NCBI RefSeq assembly: GCF_024519435.1 | Contig: NZ_JALJRZ010000001.1 | Span: 434,001-498,000, forward strand | Reading direction: 5' to 3' | From: Terrabacter sp. Ter38 | GTDB taxonomy: Bacteria > Actinomycetota > Actinomycetes > Actinomycetales > Dermatophilaceae | Length of the DNA stretch: 64,000 nt | Shown here: one piece after another, positions 10,709 to 19,510 of the stretch | Numbering within the stretch: the stretch's first letter is position 1 | How the letters are laid out: every line of letters starts with the position of its first letter | Notes under the pieces: generated by a model | Seen by the model: only the letters and a program-made list of their open reading frames with translations | Told to the model about the DNA's origin: nothing | Database searches by the model: none | Position numbers and translations under genes: made by a program

Positions 10709-11383
10709 TCAGTGACTCCGCGCCCATCGTTCGCCGAGCTCGGTGCCCGTCGGCGCGGTGGCGTCGAGCGTCGAGGGCTCGGGCGTGCGCAGCGCGTCGA
10801 GCTGAAGGGCGAGGTAGCGGCGCCGGAGGGCGACGGTCCGCGCGGGGTCGTCGACGCGTACGGCGGTCAGCTGCTCGAGCAGCATGGGGACGTCTGCTGC
10901 CTCGACGTCGCGGCGCAGGCGACCGGTGGCCTGCGCTCGCCGCACCAGGTCGTCGACGAGGTCGCCGCCGCGGACGGCGAGCTCACGCAGCTCGACCGTC
11001 GACCGGAACGTGCCGCCCAACCGGACGGTCAGGGCGTGGACGTCGGCGTCGACCACGTGGCCGAGAAAGGCCTCGAAGGCGGACCACGCGTCACGGTCGT
11101 CGGCGAGCGCCTGCTCGGCCAGCTCGACGAAACGACGCAGCCCGTCGCCACACACCCGCTGCAGCAGCTCGTCGCGGCCGGCATACCGACGGTAGAGACC
11201 ACCGACACCGACTCGCGCCGCCTGGGCGATCGCGGCCATCGAGGCCTCCGGGTCGCGCAGCAGCACCTCCCGCGCGGCCTCGACGATGGCAGTGTCGTTG
11301 CGCGTCGCCTCGGCGTGGCGACCGCGTCGCGGGCGGTCCCGGGCCTCGTCGGTCGTGGGCTCTCCTGACGTGCGGCTGGGCAT
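10709..11383 (-). CDS. TetR/AcrR-family transcriptional regulator
   Basis: This 224-residue protein has a TetR helix-turn-helix at about residues 30-75: NDTAIVEAAREVLLRDP, then ASMAAIAQAARVGVGGLYRRYAGRDELLQRV. A helical ligand-binding domain follows. Ligand unknown. It is divergent from the TIGR03086-type gene, and the 84-bp gap between them holds two copies of one 17-bp palindrome, so it most likely represses both itself and that neighbour. Its own start has TACGGT 6 nt upstream, and operator 1 lies just behind that box, where it would block RNA polymerase. Confidence 0.9.
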   Translation of the reverse strand: MPSRTSGEPTTDEARDRPRRGRHAEATRNDTAIVEAAREVLLRDPEASMAAIAQAARVGVGGLYRRYAGRDELLQRVCGDGLRRFVELAEQALADDRDAWSAFEAFLGHVVDADVHALTVRLGGTFRSTVELRELAVRGGDLVDDLVRRAQATGRLRRDVEAADVPMLLEQLTAVRVDDPARTVALRRRYLALQLDALRTPEPSTLDATAPTGTELGERWARSH

Positions 11384-11389
11384 GGACCG

Positions 11390-11395
11390 ACCGTA
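11390..11395 (-). promoter_or_regulatory. -10 hexamer for a leaderless start (tetR gene)
   Basis: TACGGT on the minus strand is followed by CGGTCC and the ATG, a 6-nt spacing. Operator 1 begins 10 bp upstream of it. Confidence 0.5.
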
Positions 11396-11404
11396 CCACT
11401 TGAA

Positions 11405-11421
11405 CGGAACGTTCCATTCCG
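11405..11421. promoter_or_regulatory. TetR operator 1 (candidate)
   Basis: CGGAACGTTCCATTCCG has CGGAA and TTCCG arms around a 7-bp spacer. The same 17-bp pattern recurs 29 bp further right. On the plus strand it falls between a TTGAAC (11400-11405) and a GATAAT (11421-11426), a plausible promoter for the neighbour gene. Confidence 0.7.
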
Positions 11422-11433
11422 ATAATGTTTTTT

Positions 11434-11450
11434 CGGAACGAACCATTCCG
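11434..11450. promoter_or_regulatory. TetR operator 2 (candidate)
   Basis: CGGAACGAACCATTCCG differs from operator 1 at only two spacer positions and has the same CGGAA-N7-TTCCG arms. It sits 18 bp before the start of the plus-strand gene, covering its likely transcription start. Confidence 0.7.
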
Positions 11451-11467
11451 TAAAGAGAGGCACCCTG

Positions 11468-12061
11468 ATGGAGACGACGCCGACCACCTGGACGATCCTC
11501 GACGGGGCGCACACCGCCTTGCGCGAGACCGTGACCAGGGTGGGCACCGACCAGTGGGACGGTCCCACGCCCTGCTCCGACTGGACCGTGGCGCAGGTGC
11601 TCCAGCACGCAACCGGCGACCAGCAGGCCTACGCCGCGCTGCTCGGCGAAGGAGACTTCCCGGCCTACGACCCCTTCTCCCCCACGGGCATCCTGGAGAC
11701 GAGCGCGCTCGAGCTGCTCGACGCGCCGCTCGCGGCCGCCCGGGTCGCCTTCTCGCGCGTCGACGCCGCCGACCCCGCCGTCCCCGTGCCGCTGCCGCAG
11801 GGACGGCTTGCCGCCCCGGTCGCCGTGGGTGGGGCCGCGCTGGACGCAGCGGTGCACGCCTGGGACATGGCCGTCGCGACCGGCCAGCCGTCCCCCCTGG
11901 ACGCCGCGCTCGCCGAGCAGCTGTATGCCGTGGCTCTCGAGATCGTCGAACCCCTCCGCGGATTCGCTTATGCAGCAGCCCTTCCCGGGGTCGGCTCAGA
12001 CGGCGTCGATCGGCTGCTGCGCTACCTCGGACGCGATCCCCGCTGGTCACCGAAGGCCTGA
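11468..12061 (+). CDS. TIGR03086-type DinB-like metal-binding protein
   Basis: The 197-residue protein matches the mycothiol-dependent maleylpyruvate isomerase/DinB-like four-helix family known as TIGR03086. It shows PTPCSDWTVAQVLQHATGDQQAY near residues 35-55, with a metal-ligand histidine, and a later VHAWDMAVATGQP block. These proteins bind a divalent metal, and some use mycothiol, the actinobacterial thiol, as cofactor or substrate. The exact reaction is not known. GAGAGG lies 8 nt before the ATG. Twin TetR operators in its promoter suggest it is induced by a small molecule, perhaps for detoxification; that is inference. Confidence 0.8.
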   Translation: METTPTTWTILDGAHTALRETVTRVGTDQWDGPTPCSDWTVAQVLQHATGDQQAYAALLGEGDFPAYDPFSPTGILETSALELLDAPLAAARVAFSRVDAADPAVPVPLPQGRLAAPVAVGGAALDAAVHAWDMAVATGQPSPLDAALAEQLYAVALEIVEPLRGFAYAAALPGVGSDGVDRLLRYLGRDPRWSPKA

Positions 12062-12178
12062 GCGACGCTCCCCCGTCGTCCTCGACCCTCCCCCCGGTCA
12101 TCCCCTCTGGGACGCACGTCACGCCACCGTTTCGCCGATCTCGTTGTGCCGAGGCAGGTCCGGGAGTTGTATCGAGGC

Positions 12179-13882
12179 ATGAGCGCACCCCTGCCCACCG
12201 ACCTCGACATCGCGAACGCGGCGACCCTGCGTCCGCTCGCCGACGTCGCAGCCGATCTCGGCGTCACGTCCGACCACCTCGAGCCGTGGGGTCGTGACGT
12301 CGCGAAGATCGACCTCGCCGTCCTCGACGAGCCACGCCGCCAGCCCGACGCGAAGTACGTCGTCGTCACCGCGATCACCCCGACGCCGCTCGGCGAGGGC
12401 AAGACGACGACCTCGGTCGGGCTCGCCCAGGCGCTGCAGCGGCTCGACAAGCGTGCCGTCGTCGCGCTGCGCCAGCCGTCGATGGGGCCGACGTTCGGGA
12501 TCAAGGGCGGTGCGGCCGGCGGCGGCTACAGCCAGGTCGTCCCGATGGAGCGGCTCAACCTGCACCTGACGGGCGACTTCCACGCCGTCACGTCGGCCCA
12601 CAACCTGCTCGCCGCGATGATCGACAACCACCTGCACCACGGCAACACGCTCGGCCTCGACGTCCGCAACATCACGTGGCGCCGGGTGCTCGACGTCAAC
12701 GACCGGGCCCTGCGCAACGTCGTCATCGGGCTCGGTGCACGTCAGGACGGCGTGGCCCGCGAAACGGGGTTCGACATCACGGCCGCGAGCGAGGTCATGG
12801 TGCTGCTCACCCTCGCGACCTCGTTGCACGACCTGCGCGAGCGCCTCGGCCGGATCGTCGTCGGCTACACGACGGAGGGCAAGGGCGTCAGCGCCGACGA
12901 CCTGCACGCCGCCGGGGCGATGACGGCGGTCCTCGCGGACGCCCTCAAGCCCAACCTGCTCCAGACGCTCGAGGGCGGACCGGCCATCATCCACTGCGGG
13001 CCGTTCGGCAACATCGCGACGGGGACGTCGTCCGTCACGGCTGACCTCATCGCCATGCGCGGCAGCGACTACGCCATCACCGAGGCCGGCTTCGGGGCCG
13101 ACATGGGGGCCGAGCGCTTCTTCGACGTCAAGTGTCGCGTCAGCGGGCTCAAGCCCGACGTCGCCGTGATCGTGGCGACGGTCCGCGCGCTCAAGACCCA
13201 CTCGGGGAGGTATGCCGTCAAGGCCGGGAAGCCGCTGCCCGCGGGCCTGCTCAAGGAGAGTCCCAAGGACGTCGAGGCCGGGTTGGCCAACCTGCGCAAG
13301 CACGTCGAGATCGTGCGGCGCTTCGGCGTGCAGCCCGTCGTCGCGATCAACGCGTTCCCGGACGACCACGACTCCGAGCACGCCGTCATCCGCCGCTTCT
13401 GCAACAGTCTCGGAGTGCGTTCGGCAGTGACCCGTCACGTCGCCGAGGGCGGGGCGGGGGCACTGGAGCTCGCCCAGGTCGTCATCGAGGCCGCGCACGA
13501 GCCGACGAGCTTCGAGTTCCTCTATCCCCTCGACCTGCCGCTCGAGCAGAAGATCGAGGCCATCGCCACACAGATCTACGGCGCCGACGGCATCGACGTG
13601 AGCCCGGCGGCGGCCAGGGCGCTCAAGGACTACGAGCGCCTCGGCTACGGCGGCCTACCCGTCGTCATCGCCAAGACGCACCTGTCCATCTCGTCCGACC
13701 CCTCGCTGCGCGGGGCGCCGCGCGGATGGCGGATGCCGGTCCGCGAGGTCAGGGCTGCGGTCGGCGCCGGCTACGTCTACGCGATCTGCGGAGACATGCG
13801 GACCATGCCGGGCCTGCCGACCTCCCCCAACGCCGAACGCATCGACATCGACGAGGACGGCTCCGTCACCGGCTTGTCCTGA
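12179..13882 (+). CDS. fhs: Formate--tetrahydrofolate ligase
   Basis: This 567-residue protein is full-length 10-formyl-THF synthetase. The P-loop TPTPLGEGKTTTSVGLAQAL lies near residues 60-80, followed by RQPSMGPTFGIKGGAAGGGYSQV and, near the end, GDMRTMPGLPTSPNAE. It makes 10-formyltetrahydrofolate from formate, THF and ATP, feeding purine and initiator-tRNA formylation, and fits with thyA and folA elsewhere in the window. The ATG gives a short N-terminus; an in-frame GTG at 12146 would add 11 residues without a better ribosome site. It appears to stand alone. Confidence 0.97.
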   Translation: MSAPLPTDLDIANAATLRPLADVAADLGVTSDHLEPWGRDVAKIDLAVLDEPRRQPDAKYVVVTAITPTPLGEGKTTTSVGLAQALQRLDKRAVVALRQPSMGPTFGIKGGAAGGGYSQVVPMERLNLHLTGDFHAVTSAHNLLAAMIDNHLHHGNTLGLDVRNITWRRVLDVNDRALRNVVIGLGARQDGVARETGFDITAASEVMVLLTLATSLHDLRERLGRIVVGYTTEGKGVSADDLHAAGAMTAVLADALKPNLLQTLEGGPAIIHCGPFGNIATGTSSVTADLIAMRGSDYAITEAGFGADMGAERFFDVKCRVSGLKPDVAVIVATVRALKTHSGRYAVKAGKPLPAGLLKESPKDVEAGLANLRKHVEIVRRFGVQPVVAINAFPDDHDSEHAVIRRFCNSLGVRSAVTRHVAEGGAGALELAQVVIEAAHEPTSFEFLYPLDLPLEQKIEAIATQIYGADGIDVSPAAARALKDYERLGYGGLPVVIAKTHLSISSDPSLRGAPRGWRMPVREVRAAVGAGYVYAICGDMRTMPGLPTSPNAERIDIDEDGSVTGLS

Positions 13883-14014
13883 CGACGACCGCGACGCTGA
13901 GGACGTGCACGAACCTGCACGCCGGACCTCCTCCGTACGTCGCCCCGCGGCGCTACAGTCTGCTCGTCAGTCCGCGCCGCTTCGCCGAACACCGCACGAC
14001 ACAGGGGCCTTCCG

Positions 14015-15829
14015 TTGATCTCGTCTCGCTCTTGCACGCCTGCCCACCCACCCGGTGACACCCGGTTCCGCCGGGGCCTGCGCGCACGACCACAGCTGCG
14101 CGGACGCGCGCTCGTCGGTGGCGTCGCCGCCGCCGTGGCGACGACGCTGCTGACGGCGTCCCCCGGTCTCACGGCGCCGCAGTCGGCCACGGTCGACCTC
14201 CTCACCTCCGTGACGTTGGCGGGAACACCGACGATCGGTGGCACGCTCAAGGCCGTCACGACGCCGGCGCTCGACGGAGCCGACCCGAGCGTGCGCTACC
14301 GCTTCGTCTGGAAGGACGGCGACGTACCGCTCACCGGCTACACGGGTTCGACGATGTACCTCAACTGGCTGCAGTACGGGTCGACGCTGAGCCTCACGGT
14401 CACCGCGACCGGCCCCGACGGCGTCGAGCAGTCCGCGACGTCGACACCCGTCGGTCCGATCACTGCGGTGGGCACACCGTCGGCCGTCACGCTCGGGTCG
14501 ACGGGCGACGACGTCACGGCCGCCGGAACCCCGACCGTCGCGGCGACGACCGTCAGCACGAGGCACGGGGATGTCTCCCTCGAGCGCACGTGGCTCCGGG
14601 ACGGGGTCCCGGTCGCGGCGACCGGGCAGACCGAGAAGCACGTCTTCGGGCAGGGCGACAGCGGGCACCGACTCAGCTTCCGACTGACCGCACGACAGCC
14701 CGCCTCCGGATACACCGGATCGCTGGCGAGCCCCAGCACCCCAGTGGTGGGGACGATCACTCCGGCACCGTTCCGTCTCACACCGACCACCAGCGTCAAG
14801 CAGCTCGAGACCATCGACATCGACCTGGCATCCGTGTCACGCACGCTCTATCCGCCCACGGACGCGGACTGCACGTGGACCCCCACGTGGTATCGCGACG
14901 GGCAGGCGATCCCGAACTTCCCCTACGTGTACAAGCAGGTCCAGACGACCGAAGGTGGGGCTCGCATCACGGCCACGATCCGCACCACCTGCAAGACCCT
15001 GGGTGGGGTGACGTTCACCCCGTCGGTCAAAGCGGCCTCGAACACCGTGACCGTGACCGGCCGCCCCGTGACCTGGACTCCCTGGGGCCCCGACTCGTAC
15101 CGCGACGTCGTCGTCCGTCGCTCCCAGCAGAAGCACTACCAGGCCTTCTACGGCAACAAGGACTACGGCCCCTATCAGCTCGACTACGTCGAGGAGCTAC
15201 CAGAGTTCGACGGCATGACGCGTGTCGTCACCGGCGGCGACCTCAACGGCGACAGCGAGGGCGACGCACTGGCCCAGACCTCCACGGGCGACCTCTACCT
15301 CTACACCGTCGGGGGCGACACGTCCCGGCGCCTCTGGAAGGTCGGCAGCGGCTGGGGCTCGATGAACCTCGTCTTCCTCGCCGGCGACCTCGACGGCAAC
15401 CACGCGGGCGACATCCTCGCGCGGCGGGCCAGCGACGGGGCGCTGCTCCTCTACAGCGGCAACGGCGCGCGGGTGCTCCCTGGACGGGTCGTGGGCACCG
15501 GTTTCCGCACCGCGACGAAGATCGCGGTGAGCCCCGACGTCACGGGCGACTCGATCCCCGACCTCTACGCCACCTGGCCCGACGGCTCTCTGCGGATGTA
15601 CCCGGGCACGGGACGCGGTGGCTTCAGGTCCGGTGTCGTCGTCGGCTGGAGCGGCTGGAACTCCATGGCGTTCATCACCGATGGGGGTGATGCCAACGGC
15701 GACGGCAAGGGTGACCTCTACGCCGTCGACCGGAGCAACCGGGCCTGGGTCTACTACGGCAAGGGCAACGGCACGCTCGGCTCGCGTGCCGTCATCGCGA
15801 ACGGCTGGTACTTCACCGCCTTTCGCTGA
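14015..15829 (+). CDS. Secreted FG-GAP/VCBS repeat protein with Ig-like N-terminal half
   Basis: The 604-residue product begins with an arginine-rich stretch and a hydrophobic core (LVGGVAAAVATTLLTASPG) ending near alanines, so a Sec signal peptide is likely. Residues ~50-360 form repeated beta-rich modules (TLAGTPTIGGTLKAVT, VRYRFVWKDGD, LSLTVTATGPDG) like actinobacterial Ig/cadherin-like surface domains. The last ~220 residues are four FG-GAP repeats with calcium-binding loops such as GDLNGDSEGDA, GDLDGNHAGD and GDANGDGKGD. It probably acts outside the cell in binding or adhesion; no enzyme domain is seen. The TTG start is chosen because AGGGG precedes it at about 8 nt; TACAGT near 13953 may be its -10 box. 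Confidence 0.8.
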   Translation: MISSRSCTPAHPPGDTRFRRGLRARPQLRGRALVGGVAAAVATTLLTASPGLTAPQSATVDLLTSVTLAGTPTIGGTLKAVTTPALDGADPSVRYRFVWKDGDVPLTGYTGSTMYLNWLQYGSTLSLTVTATGPDGVEQSATSTPVGPITAVGTPSAVTLGSTGDDVTAAGTPTVAATTVSTRHGDVSLERTWLRDGVPVAATGQTEKHVFGQGDSGHRLSFRLTARQPASGYTGSLASPSTPVVGTITPAPFRLTPTTSVKQLETIDIDLASVSRTLYPPTDADCTWTPTWYRDGQAIPNFPYVYKQVQTTEGGARITATIRTTCKTLGGVTFTPSVKAASNTVTVTGRPVTWTPWGPDSYRDVVVRRSQQKHYQAFYGNKDYGPYQLDYVEELPEFDGMTRVVTGGDLNGDSEGDALAQTSTGDLYLYTVGGDTSRRLWKVGSGWGSMNLVFLAGDLDGNHAGDILARRASDGALLLYSGNGARVLPGRVVGTGFRTATKIAVSPDVTGDSIPDLYATWPDGSLRMYPGTGRGGFRSGVVVGWSGWNSMAFITDGGDANGDGKGDLYAVDRSNRAWVYYGKGNGTLGSRAVIANGWYFTAFR

Positions 15830-15957
15830 CCTCGCGCTACCTGCGCCGCTGCTTCCATCCCCGGCGGCCGTCCCGTCGCCGTGGCCTCGGCATGGCGACC
15901 TGCCCAGTCGTGACCGTCTCGCAGCCGCGCTGAGGGCGACGAGCGGTGCGTCGACGC

Positions 15958-17028
15958 TCACGACAGCGGAGTCCCGTCCACGCGCCGCGCCATCGCGACG
16001 TCGTCGCGGTAGTCGGTGGCACTGAGGCGAAGGCCGCGCGGCACCCGACCGACCTCGCTCCAGCCCGCCCGGGCGTAGAAGTCTCCCAGCCCCAGACCGT
16101 CGCGGTAGTCGAGGCGCAGCAGCTCGACCCACGGCAGCTCTCGTCGGGCGATGCCGACCATGCCACCGAGGAGGATGCGCCCGAGGTTGCGGCCCTGGGC
16201 GGCCGGGTCGACCATGAGGCGTTTGAGGCCTGCCACGTGGTCGTAGGGAAAACCTCTCGAGTGCTCCCAGAAGCCGAGGCCGAGCAGGGACCCGTCAGGC
16301 TCCCTGAGCACGCAGAGCTGCGAGCGCCGCTCGTGGACGTCGGCGAGGTGCCGGTCGAGCGCGGCCGCTACGTCGCGTCGTGCGGCGCCGGGTAGGAAGC
16401 CGACCGACCCACCGGCGTCGTTGACCCGCACCCAGAGGTCGACGGCATCCTCACCGAGCTCGGCGCCGAGGCCTTCACGAGGCACGGAGGCGACGCTCGG
16501 CGCCTCGAAGTACGGCATCGGCTCGCCGTCCGGCTCGTCCTTCATCCGGCGCGAGCCGACCTGGACGAGTCCCGCCGACACCGCCGTTCGCATCGACGCC
16601 GTGTTGACGGCGTCGACCATCGCCGTCACGAGCGCGTCCGGGCGGTGCTCGACGCCCCACGCCACGACCGCGCGCGAGATCTCCCGCCCGAGTCCCGCAC
16701 CCAGGCGGTCGTGCGCGAGTCGGTAGTAGAGGTTGAGACTCGAGGCGTCGGAGTCCTTGTGCCGCAGGCCCGCCCACCCGATGACCGCACCGGTCGCGCG
16801 GTCGACGGCGGCGGCATACCCCAGCTCGTCCCGCTCCCAGTCAGCGATGTCGTCCGCGAGACGCTCACGGCAGCGCTCGGGGCTCGGCATGCTCGACGGC
16901 GAGTGGGCATAGGTGCGCGGGTCGCTGTGGAGGCGCACGTAGTCGTCGAGGTCGTCGGCCCGCGGACGCCGCAGCTCGAGGCGCTCGGTCGTCAGCCAGA
17001 CCCCACCCCGGTCATCCGCCGCGGTCAC
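15958..17028 (-). CDS. Tandem GNAT acetyltransferase (RimJ-like plus second GNAT)
   Basis: The 356-residue protein contains two acetyltransferase folds. The first begins WLTTERLELRRPRADDLDDY and continues with YAAAVDRATGAVIGWAGLR, as in RimJ/RimL-type proteins. The second holds LKRLMVDPAAQGRNLGRILLGG, an acetyl-CoA binding motif in the classic Q/RxxG/A form, then FYARAGWSEVGRVPRGLRL. Double GNATs include mycothiol synthase, but the N-half here is RimJ-like, so I do not assign that function. The GTG start overlaps the stop of the zinc-ribbon gene by 4 nt (GTGA), so translation of the two is coupled. Confidence 0.8.
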   Translation of the reverse strand: MTAADDRGGVWLTTERLELRRPRADDLDDYVRLHSDPRTYAHSPSSMPSPERCRERLADDIADWERDELGYAAAVDRATGAVIGWAGLRHKDSDASSLNLYYRLAHDRLGAGLGREISRAVVAWGVEHRPDALVTAMVDAVNTASMRTAVSAGLVQVGSRRMKDEPDGEPMPYFEAPSVASVPREGLGAELGEDAVDLWVRVNDAGGSVGFLPGAARRDVAAALDRHLADVHERRSQLCVLREPDGSLLGLGFWEHSRGFPYDHVAGLKRLMVDPAAQGRNLGRILLGGMVGIARRELPWVELLRLDYRDGLGLGDFYARAGWSEVGRVPRGLRLSATDYRDDVAMARRVDGTPLS

Positions 17029-17180
17029 GGCGCCTGTCGCTGGGGCGCGCGCGTCTCGCAGACGCCCAGGGGTGCGCCGTCGCAGCAGGGCTCGATGTAG
17101 AGGCACTTCGGGCAGCGGTTGTGCGCCTGCTCGGCATACATCTGGGTGCCGCAGTAGGGGCACGGGATCTCGAGGGCCAT
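17025..17180 (-). CDS. 51-residue zinc-ribbon protein
   Basis: This small ORF encodes ALEIPCPYCGTQMYAEQAH followed by RCPKCLYIEPCCDGAP and a basic tail. Two CxxC pairs spaced about 15 residues apart, plus CC and a last Cys, make a zinc or metal ribbon. There is no helix-turn-helix or enzyme motif. GGAGG sits 9 nt before the ATG, and its stop overlaps the GTG of the double GNAT, so it is a real translated gene. The role is unknown; it may bind the GNAT or supply a metal site. An ATG two codons upstream is too close to the GGAGG. Confidence 0.8.
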   Translation of the reverse strand: MALEIPCPYCGTQMYAEQAHNRCPKCLYIEPCCDGAPLGVCETRAPQRQAP

Positions 17181-17228
17181 GGCCCTCATCCTCCCCGACA
17201 GCCCCGACGCCAGGACACCGACATGCCG

Positions 17229-17254
17229 AAGGACCCCCCGGTGGAGGGGTCCTT
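17229..17254. terminator. Hairpin after hflX
   Basis: Arms AAGGACCCC and GGGGTCCTT form a 9-bp perfect stem with an 8-nt loop, 18 bp beyond the hflX stop in its direction of transcription. Confidence 0.75.
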
Positions 17255-17271
17255 CGACGGTGCCTTCGACG

Positions 17272-18777
17272 TCAGCTGGCGACGACGGTGTATGCCGCGA
17301 GGTCGGGCTCCATGCTCGGCGTGACCTTGGCGCGCAGCCGGGTCCCCTCGGCCACGTGCTCGCTCTCGAGGATCTCGCCCTCCTCGTGGAGCCGCGAGAT
17401 GAGGTCCCCGCGCTCGTAGGGCACGAGCACCTCGACCTCGATGTCGGGCTTCGGCAGCTCGTGGTCGATGAGGGCACGCAGCTCGTCGAGCCCGGCGCCG
17501 GTACGAGCCGAGACGGTGATGCAGTGCTTCTCGTGGCGGCGCAGCCGGTCGAGCACCTCCGGGTCGGCGATGTCCGCCTTGTTGACGACGATGATCTCCT
17601 TGATCTGGTCGCCGCCGACCTCCGCGAGCACCTCGCGCACGGCCGAGATCTGGCCTTCGGGATCGGGGTGCGAGCCGTCGACGACGTGCAGGAGCAGGTC
17701 CGAGTCGCCGACCTCCTCGAGCGTCGAGCGGAACGCCTCGACGAGCTGGTGGGGCAGGCTGCGCACGAAGCCGACGGTGTCGGCGAGCGTGTAGACGCGC
17801 CCGTCCTCGGTCTCGGTGCGGCGCACCGTCGGGTCGAGGGTCGCGAAGAGCTGGTTCTCGACGAGGACGCCGGCGCCCGTGAGGCGGTTGAGCAGCGAGC
17901 TCTTGCCCGCGTTGGTGTAGCCGGCGATGGCGACCGACGGGACGCCGCCAGCGCGGCGCGAGTGGCGACGCGTGTCACGGCTCGTCTTCATGCCCTTGAT
18001 GTCGCGGCGCAGCTTGGCGATCTTCGTGTTGATGCGGCGGCGGTCGAGCTCGATCTTCGTCTCACCGGGTCCACGCGAGCCGATGCCCTCACCGCCGGCG
18101 ACACGGCCACCGGCCTGACGGGACATCGACTCACCCCAGCCACGCAGGCGCGGCAGGAGGTACTGGAGCTGGGCCAGCTCGACCTGGGCGCGACCTTCGC
18201 GGCTCTTGGCGTGCTGGGCGAAGATGTCGAGGATCAGCGCCGTGCGGTCGATGACCTTGACCTTGACGACGTCCTCGAGGGCGCGCCGCTGGCTCGGGGC
18301 CAGCTCGCCGTCGCAGATGACGGTGTCGGCGCCCTCCTCGACGACGATGTCGCGCAGCTCGATCGCCTTGCCCTTGCCGAGCCAGGTCGCCGGGTCGGGC
18401 TTCTGACGACGCTGGACGACGCCCTCGAGCACGGTCGAGCCGGCGGTCTCGGCGAGCGCAGCGAGCTCACGGATGGAGTTCTCGGCATCGTCGGCGGTGC
18501 CCTCGGTCCAGACACCGGCCAGCACGACGCGTTCGAGGCGCAGCTGGCGGTACTCGACCTCGGTGATGTCCTCGAGCTCGGTCGAGAGGCCCTGGACGCG
18601 GCGGAGCGCGGCGCGCTCCTCGCGGTCGAGCTGGTCGCCGTCGTAGAGCGGGTACGCCGTCTCGTCGGTCTCGTTGAGCTCGTCGGCCAGCGCGTCGGCG
18701 CGGGTGGCGAAAAGGGTGCGCTCGCGCTGCGCGGCGCGGTCGGTGTCGCTGGTGTGGTTCGTGTGGTTGCTCGTCAT
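17272..18777 (-). CDS. hflX: Ribosome-splitting GTPase HflX
   Basis: The 501-residue protein has an acidic N-terminal extension and the HflX nucleotide-binding domain (VVLAGVWTEGTADDAENS, GKGKAIELRDIV). The glycine-rich GSRGPGETKIELDRRRI segment comes before the Ras-like G domain with GYTNAGKSSLLNRL, DTVGFVRSLPHQL and NKAD. HflX splits stalled 70S ribosomes after stress, powered by GTP. I use the ATG at 18777, which has GGGAG close upstream; an ATG at 18810 would add 11 residues. It is divergent from the RsmC-like methyltransferase and terminated by the hairpin at 17229-17254. Confidence 0.95.
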   Translation of the reverse strand: MTSNHTNHTSDTDRAAQRERTLFATRADALADELNETDETAYPLYDGDQLDREERAALRRVQGLSTELEDITEVEYRQLRLERVVLAGVWTEGTADDAENSIRELAALAETAGSTVLEGVVQRRQKPDPATWLGKGKAIELRDIVVEEGADTVICDGELAPSQRRALEDVVKVKVIDRTALILDIFAQHAKSREGRAQVELAQLQYLLPRLRGWGESMSRQAGGRVAGGEGIGSRGPGETKIELDRRRINTKIAKLRRDIKGMKTSRDTRRHSRRAGGVPSVAIAGYTNAGKSSLLNRLTGAGVLVENQLFATLDPTVRRTETEDGRVYTLADTVGFVRSLPHQLVEAFRSTLEEVGDSDLLLHVVDGSHPDPEGQISAVREVLAEVGGDQIKEIIVVNKADIADPEVLDRLRRHEKHCITVSARTGAGLDELRALIDHELPKPDIEVEVLVPYERGDLISRLHEEGEILESEHVAEGTRLRAKVTPSMEPDLAAYTVVAS

Positions 18778-18885
18778 GTTCTCCCTATGGTCCCACTCGT
18801 CCAACGCCACGAGCCACTCGTTTGTGCCCGAACCGGAGTGCAGGGCACCACGATCAGGGTTCCGCAGAGGACGGCTCGGGGCCGA

Positions 18886-18891
18886 TACCGT
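18886..18891 (+). promoter_or_regulatory. -10 hexamer for a leaderless start (RsmC-like gene)
   Basis: TACCGT is followed by 7 nt (GACCGTG) and the ATG. No ribosome site is present. Confidence 0.5.
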
Positions 18892-18898
18892 GACCGTG

Positions 18899-19510
18899 AT
18901 GAGCGAGCCGACCGACCACTACTTCACCGCCGAGCCGGCCACCCCGGACGAGCGTCGCACCATCGAGGTCACCCTCGACGGGCAGCGGTTCACGCTGACG
19001 ACGGCCCGGGGCGTCTACTCCCCCGACCGCCTCGACCCGGGCACGGCCGTGCTGCTCCACGGTGCTCCCGCCCCGAGCCCGACCGGCGACCTGCTCGACA
19101 TCGGCTGCGGGTGGGGCCCGATCTCTTTGACCCTCGCGCTCCGCTCCCCCGGCGCCAGGGTCTGGGGTGTCGACGTCAACCGCCGGTCGCTCGACCTGGC
19201 CCGCACCAACGCCGCGGCGGTGGGGGTCGACAACACGACCTTCTGCGAGCCGGACGACGTGCCGGACGACGTGCGCTTCACGACGATCTGGTCCAACCCG
19301 CCCATCCACGTCGGCAAGGCCGCCCTCCACGCCCTTCTCGAGCGGTGGCTCCCCCGCCTGGCCGACGACGGCGTCGCGCACCTCGTCGTCCAGAAGCACC
19401 TCGGCTCCGACTCGCTCCAGCGGTGGATCACCGAGCAGGACTGGGGCCTCAGATGCACTCGCCTGTCCTCCGCCAAGGCGTTCCGCATCCTCGAGGTGCG
19501 TCGTGCCTGA
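18899..19510 (+). CDS. RsmC/RlmG-like class I SAM methyltransferase
   Basis: This 203-residue protein matches the catalytic half of RsmC-type 16S rRNA guanine-N2 methyltransferases. An N-terminal FTLTTARGVYSPDRLDPGT precedes the SAM motif LLDIGCGWGPISL, an acidic SAM contact VWGVDVN, and the N6/N2-type catalytic SNPPIH motif. The pseudo-methyltransferase N-domain of enterobacterial RsmC is absent, as is normal for this actinobacterial form. The target is probably rRNA but not proven. Its last 8 nt overlap the nucleotidyltransferase gene, so the two are co-expressed. Confidence 0.88.
   Translation: MSEPTDHYFTAEPATPDERRTIEVTLDGQRFTLTTARGVYSPDRLDPGTAVLLHGAPAPSPTGDLLDIGCGWGPISLTLALRSPGARVWGVDVNRRSLDLARTNAAAVGVDNTTFCEPDDVPDDVRFTTIWSNPPIHVGKAALHALLERWLPRLADDGVAHLVVQKHLGSDSLQRWITEQDWGLRCTRLSSAKAFRILEVRRA

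Noticed and set aside
8365-11403. 1012-residue open frame opposite the helicase
   Set aside because: It runs through the helicase and tetR genes on the other strand, has no recognisable domain and has shadow-type composition.
15958-17028. Double GNAT as mycothiol synthase (mshD)
   Set aside because: The N-terminal half is RimJ/RimL-like and the gene is coupled to a zinc-ribbon protein; the MshD signature was not seen.
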